Assembly (NCBI RefSeq): GCF_039523335.1
Contig: NZ_BAAAFC010000001.1
Location: forward strand, 1,054,001-1,118,000
Source: Marinobacter szutsaonensis
GTDB taxonomy: Bacteria; Pseudomonadota; Gammaproteobacteria; Pseudomonadales; Oleiphilaceae
Reading direction: 5' to 3'
Length of the DNA: 64,000 bases
Shown here: one piece after another, positions 1-9,090 of the stretch
How the letters are laid out: each line of letters starts with the position of its first letter
Numbering within the stretch: position 1 is the first letter of the stretch
Notes under the pieces: model-generated
Databases searched by the model: none
Told to the model about the DNA's origin: nothing
The model's input: the letters and a program-made list of their open reading frames with translations, nothing else
Translations under genes and position numbers: made by a program

Positions 1-644
1 GAGGTGGCGAGCTTGCCCAGATAGGCATTCAGGGACAGGACCATCAGGCCGTTGACCACAAACTGCACACCCTGGCTCAGCCGCCATTCAGCTCGATTCC
101 GGGGCAGGCGCAGCGCAATGTGGTCGGTATCCAGTGCAGCAATCGCTGCCGCCATGGCGAACATGGCAATGAAGAGGTACTTGGTGAGTTCGATGTTATC
201 GAGCAGGAACTCGGCCAGCCCCTGTTCTACCGTCTTGAACATACCCAATGCCGGGGTGGCGTGCTTCAGGTTCTGTTCGTAGACCGCGTATTGCTGCTGA
301 CACAGCTCCAGGTTGCTCTCCAGGGACTTTCGGATAGCCTCCGGATTGGGTGGCGAGCTGAACAGATCGTCAGGGTCCGGTTTGTAGGCGGCCACCCTTC
401 TGGCCACCTCCGCATCGATATCCATTTCCAGCTGACACGTGGGTTCCGAGGCATCCGGGTTCAGAAGATAGTAGTTCGGCCATGTCTGCTCACCGACCCA
501 AAGCAGCCGGGAATGAAGGGAGTTCCCCATACCCAGCAGCAGTGTGAACAACAACAGGAGCAGGAGGACTGCCCCGTGCATGCGATGCACGGGATAGAGT
601 GTCCTTGCGGCCGGAGCGGTCAGTGCTCGCCAGTTCATGCTCAT
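1..644 (-). CDS. TRAP transporter permease, N-terminal part (cut by window edge)
   Basis: An open frame starts at ATG 644 and runs off the left edge without a stop (about 214 codons visible). A purine-rich GGGCGGA precedes the ATG, and the start lies 9 bases after the stop of the upstream binding-protein gene, so the two are probably one operon. The visible part has a hydrophobic segment near residues 20-40, a periplasmic-looking stretch with Cys residues, then two more hydrophobic segments (about 150-170 and 190-212). Binding protein plus TatT lipoprotein upstream makes this the TRAP permease, probably a DctQ-like domain fused to the large DctM-like subunit that would lie outside the window. 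The family call rests mainly on context, because the conserved DctM region is not visible. Confidence 0.6.
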   Translation of the reverse strand, partial: MSMNWRALTAPAARTLYPVHRMHGAVLLLLLLFTLLLGMGNSLHSRLLWVGEQTWPNYYLLNPDASEPTCQLEMDIDAEVARRVAAYKPDPDDLFSSPPNPEAIRKSLESNLELCQQQYAVYEQNLKHATPALGMFKTVEQGLAEFLLDNIELTKYLFIAMFAMAAAIAALDTDHIALRLPRNRAEWRLSQGVQFVVNGLMVLSLNAYLGKLAT

Positions 645-653
645 TCCGCCCTT

Positions 654-1664
654 TTATTCGCGGTTGGCCGCGGTACATTCGGCAGCCGAAGGATTGCTGG
701 CGCAGCGGATCTTGCTGAGCAGGCCCATCATCTTCGGGTGGTAAACATCCGGGGCTCCGTTCACGCCATCCCGCATTTCAATGCGGTTCTCCCGGAACAT
801 CTCCTGATAGCCACGAATGTCTTTCTCGGGGATACGGACCCATTTCCCGTCCGGAATCGCCGCTTCCTGCTTCTCGATCAGGTTCATGGCCTGCGGGAAC
901 ATACCCCAGGCAACTTCACGGGCTTTTTGAGCGGTTTCGTCATCCAGGACCTCATCCCGGGCGACCATCTGGAGGGTCAGCTGTGCCAGCGGGTAGTCCA
1001 CAACGCCACCCTGGTCACCGATGCCCTTGTACAGCTCGAGAGCCTCATAGGCGAACGCCGGCGCGTAGGCGGTATCAACAGAGCCGTTGTTGAACTTGCC
1101 GGCAAAATTGGTGATGTCAGACGGCACAACCGTCGCTTTCACGTAGTTAACCATGTGAATGGCATCTTTCTGGTAGTCCAGTGTGGCCATTCGCTTGCCC
1201 GCCAGCTCACCGGCGGTGTCGATGCTGCGATCGTTCACGAAGAGATAGCCCGCGCCCACCGGCACAATGCCCAGAACCTCATAGCCGTTATCCTTCATCA
1301 ACGGGGCTGCCTTGGGCTGAGCCAGTGTCGCCAGCAGGGTTTTCAGGTTGTCGTAGGTGGGAATGGCACCCACGGCACTGATGCTGCCGGTGAACTTGTT
1401 GAACGGCCGGATCCGGATATCGGTCGCCGCCACTGCGTCACACTGACCGGCGTTGAAGTCACCAATCGCAACACCCTCGTCGGTATAGGGTTTCAGCTGA
1501 AAATCCACCCCGTGGCCCTTCATCTCCAGGGCGTAATCCTTGACGAAGTTGTAGAAGTCACCGTTGGCACCGATGACATCAAACACACACATCGAAACGC
1601 TCTGTGCCGACGCAAAGGGAGATGCTGCGACAAGGGCCATGGCGGTTAGGGATTTGCGGATCAT
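654..1664 (-). CDS. Periplasmic solute-binding protein of a TRAP system (DUF6091-like)
   Basis: 336 residues with a clear signal peptide (basic start, then hydrophobic AMALVAASPFASA). It resembles the putative solute-binding proteins (DUF6091) that accompany TatT-type TRAP transporters. It would capture a ligand in the periplasm and hand it to the membrane permease encoded just downstream. Start ATG 1664 has a strong GGAGG site. It sits between the TatT lipoprotein gene (60-base gap) and the permease (9-base gap), all on the minus strand, which supports one operon. The ligand cannot be read from the sequence; the TatT partner suggests something hydrophobic or an organic acid. Confidence 0.75.
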   Translation of the reverse strand: MIRKSLTAMALVAASPFASAQSVSMCVFDVIGANGDFYNFVKDYALEMKGHGVDFQLKPYTDEGVAIGDFNAGQCDAVAATDIRIRPFNKFTGSISAVGAIPTYDNLKTLLATLAQPKAAPLMKDNGYEVLGIVPVGAGYLFVNDRSIDTAGELAGKRMATLDYQKDAIHMVNYVKATVVPSDITNFAGKFNNGSVDTAYAPAFAYEALELYKGIGDQGGVVDYPLAQLTLQMVARDEVLDDETAQKAREVAWGMFPQAMNLIEKQEAAIPDGKWVRIPEKDIRGYQEMFRENRIEMRDGVNGAPDVYHPKMMGLLSKIRCASNPSAAECTAANRE

Positions 1665-1723
1665 AACGACCTCCGGGTCATTCTTGTGTTTATCAATTTT
1701 TCAGAGGGTGATGACAGCCCGCC

Positions 1724-2788
1724 TTACAGCAGGCCATCCAGACTCATGGTTTCAACGTTCTCGGTTTCCCGCTCCGGGCTCATCTTTCCGAAGTAGGTCT
1801 GCGGGGTCCGGTAGCCGTAGTTGGCGGACCAGTGCTTGTCCGAGGAGAAGCGGATTACGCCGGCGGCCACTTCATCCACCAGACGGTACTCGTCCCAGAC
1901 GTCAATAGTTGCGTTGGCTTCGACGAAGGAGGCAATGGCTTCCTCGAGCTTTTCCGGCCGGCCGAAGGTTTCGGCGGCCACGGCCTGCAGCGCGTGAGGA
2001 ACCCGCATGCCTTTCTCGGCGCCGAGCTCCGTGCTGTGCTCAAGCACCTGCCAGGGATCCGGAGACAACGCTGGCCGGGTGTCTGGCAGCAGCAGCCAGA
2101 CCAGGGCACGGATGGCATTGGGCATGCCACCCCACTTTTCATTATCCAGACAGGTGGCGGCGCGCTCGGCCTGGGGCGCAATGTTTTTGGGCACGCCCGC
2201 CATGGCGCCGGAGTTGGCATCGTTCACGATGGCCTGCATGCCGGTCAGCAGCCCCAGCAGGAAGGTGAGCTCGTCCTGCTCGCTGAACAGGAACGGGCAT
2301 TCCACCGGCTCGACTGAAGGATCGAATTCATAGGCGGCCATGGCCCTCTGGAAGGAGGCATAGCGGCGCTTGGCGGTCAGGGCGTTCAGGCGCTTGGCTT
2401 CTTCCCTGGCGTCCTTGGCAGCTTCAACATTGCCCTGGTAGTCTGCCCGCAGGTAGGCCAGCTCCGCTTCCCAGGCCTTGTACTCGGCACAGTTACCCGC
2501 CAGCAGCATCAGCAGAGAGCCAGTGCTGTCCGGTGCATCGGTCACTCGTGAGAAGGAATAGAGCAGCGGATCAATGCCTTCACCCAGTGCACAAGCCATC
2601 TTGGGATCGGACATCTGCAGCACATAAGGGGTTGCCTCACCTTCGGAGTAGTTCGAGAGCACAACGCCTGTGGTGGTGTAGATCGGGTTCGCGGAACAGC
2701 CGGCAAGCAGGATCAGAGCCCCGGCAGTCAATAATTTCAGAGGCGCCACGGAAATGCGGCGGGAAAAAGTAACCAGAGTGGAAATCAT
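1724..2788 (-). CDS. TRAP transporter TatT-family lipoprotein
   Basis: 354 residues with a lipoprotein signal peptide (hydrophobic run ending L-L-A-G-C at about residue 30), so it is probably anchored in a membrane facing the periplasm. The rest is Ala/Glu-rich and helical, with TPR-like spacing, as in TatT, the component that pairs with TRAP binding proteins (TatP-T in Treponema). It is first in a minus-strand operon TatT - binding protein - permease. The start ATG at 2788 follows an AGGGCG site. Family TatT proteins form trimers with a ligand-conducting pore; that is known of the family and not visible here. Confidence 0.75.
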   Translation of the reverse strand: MISTLVTFSRRISVAPLKLLTAGALILLAGCSANPIYTTTGVVLSNYSEGEATPYVLQMSDPKMACALGEGIDPLLYSFSRVTDAPDSTGSLLMLLAGNCAEYKAWEAELAYLRADYQGNVEAAKDAREEAKRLNALTAKRRYASFQRAMAAYEFDPSVEPVECPFLFSEQDELTFLLGLLTGMQAIVNDANSGAMAGVPKNIAPQAERAATCLDNEKWGGMPNAIRALVWLLLPDTRPALSPDPWQVLEHSTELGAEKGMRVPHALQAVAAETFGRPEKLEEAIASFVEANATIDVWDEYRLVDEVAAGVIRFSSDKHWSANYGYRTPQTYFGKMSPERETENVETMSLDGLL

Positions 2789-3159
2789 AATTCGCCCTGC
2801 TTTGCATTGTTTTTATAGATTGAGGGTACCCGTCCAGGTGCCCGTCCGATTTCTGATGACGTAACGTCGCACCAAAAGGTTTCCCTACCCTCGTTGTCCA
2901 CGGCTGCAAGGATGCGTCCAAAACTGTCAGACAAAAATGGCTCGATTGCCGAAGCGGATATGCCGATGAGGCCAATGGCCCTCACGGAAAGGGCTGCATG
3001 TCCATTTTTTTGATACTTATCAAAGTATTCCCGAAAACCTCGTTTTCGCTTTTGCTGCTACCCCTCGGACAGTGGCCGGATCTTACACCGGCATGCCGGA
3101 ACCTTTTGCCGGGTCATCCCGTTCCCTGCGTTGCCAAAACAACAAAACAAGGCGACACG
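2789..3159. other. Divergent intergenic region upstream of the TRAP operon and the acylase
   Basis: 371 bases without a convincing gene. It must hold promoters for the TRAP operon (minus) and the acylase (plus). An inverted repeat, ATACTT-ATCA-AAGTAT, at 3013-3028 could be an operator, but 6-base arms are weak evidence. The long plus-strand frame entering from 2998 lacks a ribosome site and a signal peptide at its first ATG, so I read it as leader. Confidence 0.5.
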
Positions 3160-5661
3160 ATGATGAATCCGAAACAAGCAATTCAACTGGCACTGATTCC
3201 CTTTATCCTGACCGGCTGCCTCTCCAACAATGACCCGTCATCACCTCCACCTCCGCCTCCCGGAGACGGATCAGAAACCGAGCTTGCCGGCGACAGGCAA
3301 ACCCTGTACCGGGCGACCCTAAGACGTACCTCCTTTGGCATTCCACATATCGAGGCAGATGACTTTTCCAGCCTCGGTTACGCCTATGGCTACGCGCAGG
3401 CTGAGGACAACCTGTGTCTGCTCGCTGAAGACACCCTGACCATCCGTGGCTTGCGATCTCGGTATCTTGGCCCGGACGGCCCTTACAGCATTCCCTCCAA
3501 CGGGGCCTCCACGACCAACCTGAACGCGGACTTCTTCTGGCGGACCACCCTGACAGATGAAGCCATCGCACCCTTCAAGGCCAAAAGTGACCCGGAAGTA
3601 CTGGACGCTTCGAAAGGTTACGTGGATGGCTTCAACCGCTATCTGGCGGAAATCCGGGATGGCCGGCACCCGGGCCGGCATCAGGCCTGCCGGGACAAGG
3701 AATGGCTGTTCGCCCTGGAAGAGCAGGACATGTACCGGCGCTACCTGCGGCTTGCAGTACTGGCTAGCTCTTCGGTATTCGTGGATGGCATATCCACTGC
3801 GCAGCCGCCGGAAACCACCGATACCAGCCTGCCCACCGCCGAGGATCTGTTCTCGGCTCTGGAGGGCGAGGGTAGCGAAAGCCTGCCCTTCCCCTTCAGC
3901 GCGGAACTCCCGATTGGCAGCAACATGTATGGTCTTTCCGCAGAAGCAAGCCGAACTGGCGAATCAATTCTGTTCGGCAACCCCCACTTTCCCTGGGAGA
4001 AAACGGAACGCCTTTACCTGGCCCACCTGAAGGTCGGCAACGACACCGAAATCATGGGGGCGGCGTTGTATGGCTTACCCGCTGTCCTTATCGGTTTCAA
4101 CGAGCATTTTGCCTGGAGCCACACGGTATCCACAGCCTACAGGTTCACCTTCTACGAGCTCACTCTGAACCCGGCCGATCCGACTCAATACCTGTACGAG
4201 GGTGAATATGTAGATATGGAAAGCTCCGATATCACCATTGAAGTACTGGAAGAGGATGGCACCGTCGGAGAACGCACCCGAACCCTGTATCGGTCGAAGT
4301 ACGGCCCGATGCTGACCTTCGAGGCCGCTGGTGTTCCGGTGCTGAACTGGTCGTCCCTGAAGGCCTACACACTCCGTGACGCCAATGCGGAAAATGACCG
4401 TTTGCTGAACCAGTTTTTCCGCTGGAACCAGGCAGAAAGTTTCGAGGAATTCGTGGATCTGCATGCCAGGGTCCTGGGCGTGCCCTGGGTCAATACCGTG
4501 GCAACCGGTCCCGGTCAGCAGGCGTACTACGGCGATGTAACGGTGGTACCGAACGTGCCGGACGACAAGGCCATGGCCTGCGCCACCGCCCTGTCCCCGG
4601 TTTTCGACCAGCTGGCGCCGGGGCTGCCGGTCCTGGATGGCTCCCGGGCCGATTGCGAATGGAACACCGATCCGGATGCGCCAGCAGCCGGAATCTTCGG
4701 GCCGTCCAATCTGCCGACCCTCCGCCGGGACGACTGGGTTCACAACTGCAACGACAGCTACTGGGTCACCAATCCGGAACAACCACTTACCGGCTTCGCG
4801 GCAATCATTGGTGACGAGGAAACACCGCGAACCCTGAGGACCCGGAAATGCATGCAGCAGGTCCAGGACCGCCTTTCCGGCGCCGATGGCTTGGGCGGCA
4901 GCCTGGGCTTCGACCTGGCCAACCTGCAGTCCGTGGTACTCAACAGCAGCCTGCTCTCCGAAGAACTTGCGCGACAGAATGTCCTGGACGCTTATTGCCC
5001 GCTGGGTACGTTACCGAGCAGCTCAGGCCAACCGGTGGACATTTCCGGAGCCTGCGAGGTATTGCAAGAGTGGGACGGGACCCACAACCTGGACTCTGTG
5101 GGCGGCCATATCTGGCGGGAATTCTGGCGTCGTATCGACCCGTTGCCTGTCACCTCGCCGGACAAATGGCTGACTCCGTTCGACCCGAACGATCCGGTCA
5201 ACACACCGGCGAATCTCAATGTGGCAAGCCCCCTGATCCAGACCGCTTTCGCCGATAGCGTAAAACGCATCCAGGACTCGCCGATCGCGCTGGATGCTTC
5301 CGTAAGGGATATCCAGTTGTCCGGGATCCACGACACGCCCATCCCCATCTTCGGAGGTGAGGGTTTCGAAGGCAGCTTTACCATCGCCAGTTCCCGACCG
5401 AACGATCTGAGCGATGGGCGCTATGATGTGAATTACGGCAACAGCTACATCCAGACCGTCACCTGGGGCGAAAATGGCATGCCAAAGGCCGAGGGCTTTG
5501 TGACCTACTCCCAGTCCACCGATCCGGCATCGCCCTACTTCAAGGATATGACTCAGGCCTATTCCGGGAAGCAATGGATTGCGTTCCCCTACACCGAGGA
5601 AGCTATCCGTTCCGATCCGAACCTGGTGGAATACCGGCTCGTGGAACTGGCTCGCGATTGA
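3160..5661 (+). CDS. Penicillin acylase family lipoprotein (possible N-acyl-homoserine lactone acylase)
   Basis: 833 residues from ATG 3160, which has an AAGG site and places a lipoprotein signal right at the start (L-T-G-C near residue 22), followed by a Pro-rich linker. It belongs to the Ntn-hydrolase penicillin amidase family: a proenzyme cut before a Ser that becomes the N-terminal nucleophile, here the Ser of the L-P-I-G-S-N-M-Y-G motif about 250 residues in. The size fits PvdQ/QuiP/HacB-type acylases, which hydrolyse long acyl amides including quorum-sensing AHLs. The true substrate is unknown. It stands alone, divergent from the TRAP operon, and is followed by a good terminator. An upstream in-frame ATG at 2998 is rejected because it buries the signal peptide. 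Confidence 0.85.
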   Translation: MMNPKQAIQLALIPFILTGCLSNNDPSSPPPPPPGDGSETELAGDRQTLYRATLRRTSFGIPHIEADDFSSLGYAYGYAQAEDNLCLLAEDTLTIRGLRSRYLGPDGPYSIPSNGASTTNLNADFFWRTTLTDEAIAPFKAKSDPEVLDASKGYVDGFNRYLAEIRDGRHPGRHQACRDKEWLFALEEQDMYRRYLRLAVLASSSVFVDGISTAQPPETTDTSLPTAEDLFSALEGEGSESLPFPFSAELPIGSNMYGLSAEASRTGESILFGNPHFPWEKTERLYLAHLKVGNDTEIMGAALYGLPAVLIGFNEHFAWSHTVSTAYRFTFYELTLNPADPTQYLYEGEYVDMESSDITIEVLEEDGTVGERTRTLYRSKYGPMLTFEAAGVPVLNWSSLKAYTLRDANAENDRLLNQFFRWNQAESFEEFVDLHARVLGVPWVNTVATGPGQQAYYGDVTVVPNVPDDKAMACATALSPVFDQLAPGLPVLDGSRADCEWNTDPDAPAAGIFGPSNLPTLRRDDWVHNCNDSYWVTNPEQPLTGFAAIIGDEETPRTLRTRKCMQQVQDRLSGADGLGGSLGFDLANLQSVVLNSSLLSEELARQNVLDAYCPLGTLPSSSGQPVDISGACEVLQEWDGTHNLDSVGGHIWREFWRRIDPLPVTSPDKWLTPFDPNDPVNTPANLNVASPLIQTAFADSVKRIQDSPIALDASVRDIQLSGIHDTPIPIFGGEGFEGSFTIASSRPNDLSDGRYDVNYGNSYIQTVTWGENGMPKAEGFVTYSQSTDPASPYFKDMTQAYSGKQWIAFPYTEEAIRSDPNLVEYRLVELARD

Positions 5662-5735
5662 TCCGGCATGGAACGAACAAAGGGCCCCTGTCAAAGTAAT
5701 AGTAAACTTTATGTAAATTGGTGAGTGAGTGACTG

Positions 5736-5776
5736 AATGGCCCGTGAGCAGGCGCTCTCGGGCCATTTCTATTTTT
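5736..5776 (+). terminator. Rho-independent terminator after the acylase gene
   Basis: AATGGCCCG pairs with CGGGCCATT, and inside this GAGC pairs with GCTC, followed by a T-rich run (TCTATTTTTT). It lies about 75 bases after the acylase stop. Confidence 0.8.
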
Positions 5777-6094
5777 TACACAGTGTGTAAGCACGTATGT
5801 AAAAAATACCGTGAGCTTTGTGGAGGGCTTTGCCCTCTCGCCATATGCTGCGATTCACGGGAGGCGTTTTGGAGCTAGCGCTGAATGGATGGGCAAGCTG
5901 ATGGGCGGTAATAAGTGCGTCTTGGTCGCAAAGCGGGCATTCAGGTCGCCCGATCGACGGGAAGCTTCGCGGCAATTCTGGAGTCGCGAATCGGCGTGCC
6001 CCTTGTCCGGCAAAAGAGAGTTTAACTGGCTCTTAGTGAACGATAGACTTCCCGCTTACGCGCGTAAAATGTCCAACGGCCTCCGGGAGGACTT
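5777..6094. other. Intergenic region with repeat copy R1
   Basis: No convincing gene. It contains the first copy of the short dispersed repeat (5923-5946) and an AT-rich start (TTTACACAGTGTGTAA palindrome-like at about 5776-5790). Frames here are open but have no family resemblance or ribosome site. Confidence 0.4.
5923..5946 (+). repeat. Dispersed repeat R, copy 1
   Basis: TGGTCGCAAAGCGGGCATTC followed by AGGT. One of five same-strand copies (others at 6636, 7427, 9849, 10789), all intergenic and all between 5.9 and 10.8 kb. I do not recognise the element. Confidence 0.65.
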
Positions 6095-6520
6095 TTGACT
6101 ACATGTGACACAACCATGCTCAAATATCTGGTTGCCGGGCTCCTGCTGACGCTGTTCTCCGCCCCCGTGACTGCGGAAGAAGCTTTTGGAAAAGAGGTCG
6201 AATACGTCTGTCGGGGTGACCACGTGACCAGCACGGCGGGTTATCGCACCGGGTTTCGTGAGAAGAACCGGCTCAAACGCTTCGTCTTCCTGCTGGAAAA
6301 GCCCCGGCTTATTACTGTGCGCGAAGGCGACGGCCCCGTCGTGGCGTTTGCCAACTACCAGGTTCGGGATGACTACGTGGTCAGCGACCTTCACAATCAA
6401 ACCACCTTCCGGCTAAATCTGGCCAACCTGCGCTTCGTGGCCACTTCCCCGGGCAGCCATCTGGCTGCCAGCTCCAACCGCAGCCCCTGGCTGGTCGCCG
6501 GGAAATGTCGCGCCCTCTAA
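6095..6520 (+). CDS. Secreted hypothetical protein, about 140 residues
   Basis: A cleavable signal peptide (M-L-K-Y-L-V-A-G-L-L-L-T-L-F then A-x-A before E-E) is followed by about 115 mature residues with two Cys, suggesting a small periplasmic protein. TTG 6095 has a GGGAGGA site close upstream; ATG 6116 gives a cleaner signal peptide but no ribosome site. I keep the longer form as coordinates. No family recognised. It stands alone in the accessory region, followed after about 120 bases by the perfect inverted repeat at 6646-6689. Confidence 0.55.
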   Translation: MTTCDTTMLKYLVAGLLLTLFSAPVTAEEAFGKEVEYVCRGDHVTSTAGYRTGFREKNRLKRFVFLLEKPRLITVREGDGPVVAFANYQVRDDYVVSDLHNQTTFRLNLANLRFVATSPGSHLAASSNRSPWLVAGKCRAL

Positions 6521-6635
6521 TTGGTCTGAACTGAGACCGAGGTCACGAGTCTGCTCCCAATACTTGTCTTTGGGCTAAGCCTAGTTCACAGGATTGGTCG
6601 ACAGTGCTTCGGCGAGACGGGGATTCTGGGAGCAC

Positions 6636-6664
6636 TGGTCGCAAAGCGGACATTCAGGTTTGGC
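6636..6664 (+). repeat. Dispersed repeat R, copy 2 (left arm of an inverted pair)
   Basis: TGGTCGCAAAGCGGACATTC then AGGTTTGGC. Its last 19 bases are repeated in inverted orientation at 6671-6689, so this copy is half of a perfect palindrome. Confidence 0.7.
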
Positions 6665-6689
6665 AATAACGCCAAACCTGAATGTCCGC
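6646..6689. repeat. Perfect 19-base inverted repeat formed by repeat R and its complement
   Basis: GCGGACATTCAGGTTTGGC at 6646-6664, loop AATAAC, then its exact complement at 6671-6689. It lies between the convergent secreted-protein gene and GFA-family gene, so it may end both transcripts, but there is no T-run. Confidence 0.85.
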
Positions 6690-6712
6690 TCCAATGTTTG
6701 AGTGCTCCGAGA

Positions 6713-7147
6713 CTACTCAGCCATACTCTCGCCAGAGCCACCCATTTCTCTTGGGACATCTTTTAACTTGGTGATGCCATCGTGGATACGCAATACAGCT
6801 TCTTGGTAATGCACATGAACGTCAGGTGTAAATGGAAAACTGGGTATGACTGCGGCGTACACATCAGTTAATCCCATCGACGGATGCTCAGTGAGAATAT
6901 GCCCTCCGCACGTTTTGCACCATTTTCGGTGGCTTTGGGTGGTCTTGGCATAAGTCCCGATATTGTCGGCACCCTGAGTGATTTTCACTGATTCGGGCTT
7001 CCAAAGAATGAAAGCATTGACGGGGCCGGCTGACCATCGCCGGCACGATTCACAATGGCAATAGCCCATGGCGGCAGGATCGCCGGAGACTGTTAACTGG
7101 ACCGCACCACAAAAGCAGCTGCCAGCGTGCGTCTGTTCGTTGCTCAT
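6713..7147 (-). CDS. GFA / CENP-V family zinc-binding protein
   Basis: 144 residues with the hallmark Cys pattern of the GFA fold: C-F-C near residue 11, H-C-E-S-C near 32, and C-K-T-C-G-G near 88. These bind zinc. The family is named after a bacterial glutathione-dependent formaldehyde-activating enzyme, but most members have unknown substrates and many appear to handle glutathione adducts. Start ATG 7147 has a good AGGAGG site. It is an isolated gene in the accessory region next to repeat copies R2 and R3. A specific role in formaldehyde metabolism is not supported by the neighbours. Confidence 0.8.
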   Translation of the reverse strand: MSNEQTHAGSCFCGAVQLTVSGDPAAMGYCHCESCRRWSAGPVNAFILWKPESVKITQGADNIGTYAKTTQSHRKWCKTCGGHILTEHPSMGLTDVYAAVIPSFPFTPDVHVHYQEAVLRIHDGITKLKDVPREMGGSGESMAE

Positions 7148-7809
7148 GATGCACCTCCTACCTTATTTAGTTCAGCCGCCCGAAGGGCTGGCTGCTAATA
7201 GCAAATGTAGAAGCTCTCGTGGCTGGGCGTCCAACGCCAATATTAACGGGCGTCCGGTGGACGCCCGCGAGACCGGGAAGGAGCTTAAAGCTTGGTTAGG
7301 CATTGCTCAGTCTTCCGTACTGTACGGAGCAGCCGGTACCAAGGCGGTCCATGCGACCGATGTTTGCTTCAGTGAACCTCTCAAAACTCGTGGCTCCAGT
7401 TTTTAAGATCCGGGAAGATCTGCGAGGGTCGCAAAGCCGACATTGAGCCGGAAATCAATCCTGGTGCATGGTCCGCCGTGGGAGCGCCCCCACCCACGAC
7501 CACCATTGTGGCCAATACCGAAACATATTCTCGACCGGCTGACGGATAATCACCAGTCCGATCCGGGCTATCGACAACAAATAAACTCCGACAAACAGCC
7601 CACAGTCACATGTTTCTCCTAGAAGGAAAGTTTAAAGCTAGATCTTTCCCAGGTTTCCTGATTTGACAGGATCTAGAGCCACTGCTAATCCGTTAGTGAC
7701 TGTTCAAAAAATATTCAACGCCTATCGACCAGACTGTCCTGGCAATTGATGAAGGACTCAGGGCATCAGGTGCAGTGGTAGAGCCGTAGTAACAACAAGG
7801 GATTGAACG
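7148..7809. other. 662-base gene-poor stretch with palindromes and repeat copy R3
   Basis: No supportable gene. It contains CGGGCGTCC-GGT-GGACGCCCG at 7247-7267, CCGTAC-T-GTACGG at 7315-7327 and repeat R copy 3 at 7427. The last 150 bases are AT-richer and should carry the promoter of the sulfite dehydrogenase genes. The mosaic of short palindromes fits a recombined junction. Confidence 0.45.
7427..7447 (+). repeat. Dispersed repeat R, copy 3 (diverged)
   Basis: GGTCGCAAAGCCGACATTGAG, about two mismatches from the other copies and truncated at its 3' side. Confidence 0.5.
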
Positions 7810-9090
7810 ATGGCTAACAATAATCACACTGACGGGCAGATAGAGAGGCGACAATTTCTCAAACGCACCCTAGGGGCAGTCGGCGTAGCCAGCTTGCCTT
7901 TGCCGATCAGCCAGGCATTGGCGGCGAGCAATGGCGGCGGAAACCTAGCACCAAATGTGCCGGAATGGACCTTGACACAAGGCGAGCCTATTCTTTCACC
8001 GCCCTATGGCCAACCCTCCAGGTTTGAAGACGGCGTAGTCCGCACACCCACGGATCTGACACCTACGAAAACCTCCTCCTGGAGTTTTACTCCCTTGCAG
8101 GACTTGAATGGCACCATTACTCCCAATGGCCTCGTCTTCGAGCGTCACCACGGTGGAGTTCCGGATATTGATCCGGAACAGCATCAATTGATGCTCCACG
8201 GTATGGTCGAGAAGCCGATGATCTTCGATATGGCCGAGATAAAGCGTTTCCCCCAAGTATCTATGAAGCGCTTTTTGGAATGTTCTGGCAACACTCTGAC
8301 CGAATGGAAACAGCCCACCGGCAAGACTGTTCAGGACACGCATGGCCTGCTCAGTTGTTGTGAGTGGACTGGCGTACGCCTGTCTACCCTCCTGCGGGCA
8401 GCGGGCGTCAGGGATAAGGCCAAGTGGATTTTGGCAGAGGGGGCCGATGCCGCCGCGATGACGCGAAGTATTCCCATGGAAAAGGCACTGGACGATGCGC
8501 TGGTGGTCTACGCCCAAAATGGGGAGGCTTTGCGGCCCGAACAGGGCTACCCTTTGCGCCTCATCCTGCCCGGCTTTGAGGGCAACACCCAGATCAAGTG
8601 GCTGCGCCGGTTGGAAGTCAGCGACGCGCCCTATATGACCCGGGAAGAAACGTCCAAATACACCGATCTGATGCCGGATGGAAGCGCCCGTCAGTTTACC
8701 TTCGTGATGGAAGCAAAGTCTGTAATCACCTTTCCATCAGGGGGACATACACTTCCTGAAAAGGGCTTTTACGAAATCCGGGGGCTTGCGTGGTCTGGCC
8801 GCGGCAAGATTACCCAGGTAGATGTCTCCACTGACGGGGGCCGTAACTGGACACAAGCGAAGCTCGAAGGCCCAGTGGAGCCCAAGGCACTGACCGCATT
8901 CAGGCTTCCATGGCGGTGGAAAGGTGGGCACGCACTACTCCAGAGTCGTGCTATTGACGAGACCGGATATGTTCAGCCCACTCTTCAGGCGTTAATTGAC
9001 GTGCGAGGGCTGAATTCGGTCTATCACCTGAATGCCATACAGACCTGGGAAGTCAGCTCTGATGGGGGGATCAGCAATGTTCATGTATAA
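7810..9090 (+). CDS. soxC: SoxC-like sulfite dehydrogenase, molybdopterin subunit
   Basis: 426 residues. The Tat signal R-R-Q-F-L-K-R is at residues 13-19 with Ala-rich cleavage region by residue 40, so the folded protein is exported with its cofactor. An oxidoreductase molybdopterin domain follows, with F-L-E-C-S-G-N placing the molybdenum-ligating Cys at about 158, and a C-terminal Mo-co dimerisation domain (V-D-V-S-T-D-G-G-R-N-W region). It would oxidise sulfite or sulfane sulfur in the periplasm and pass electrons to the c-type cytochrome encoded next, whose start overlaps this gene's end. The other sox genes (soxXYZAB) are absent nearby, so the pair is an orphan; a SorAB-like direct sulfite oxidase role is the main alternative. 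Confidence 0.85.
   Translation: MANNNHTDGQIERRQFLKRTLGAVGVASLPLPISQALAASNGGGNLAPNVPEWTLTQGEPILSPPYGQPSRFEDGVVRTPTDLTPTKTSSWSFTPLQDLNGTITPNGLVFERHHGGVPDIDPEQHQLMLHGMVEKPMIFDMAEIKRFPQVSMKRFLECSGNTLTEWKQPTGKTVQDTHGLLSCCEWTGVRLSTLLRAAGVRDKAKWILAEGADAAAMTRSIPMEKALDDALVVYAQNGEALRPEQGYPLRLILPGFEGNTQIKWLRRLEVSDAPYMTREETSKYTDLMPDGSARQFTFVMEAKSVITFPSGGHTLPEKGFYEIRGLAWSGRGKITQVDVSTDGGRNWTQAKLEGPVEPKALTAFRLPWRWKGGHALLQSRAIDETGYVQPTLQALIDVRGLNSVYHLNAIQTWEVSSDGGISNVHV

Noticed and set aside
120..1649. 509-residue plus-strand frame over the TRAP genes
   Set aside because: It is antisense to two well-supported genes, lacks a ribosome site, and has no recognisable domain.
2998..3159. Upstream extension of the acylase gene
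   Set aside because: No ribosome site at 2998, and it would hide the lipoprotein signal that starts exactly at 3160.
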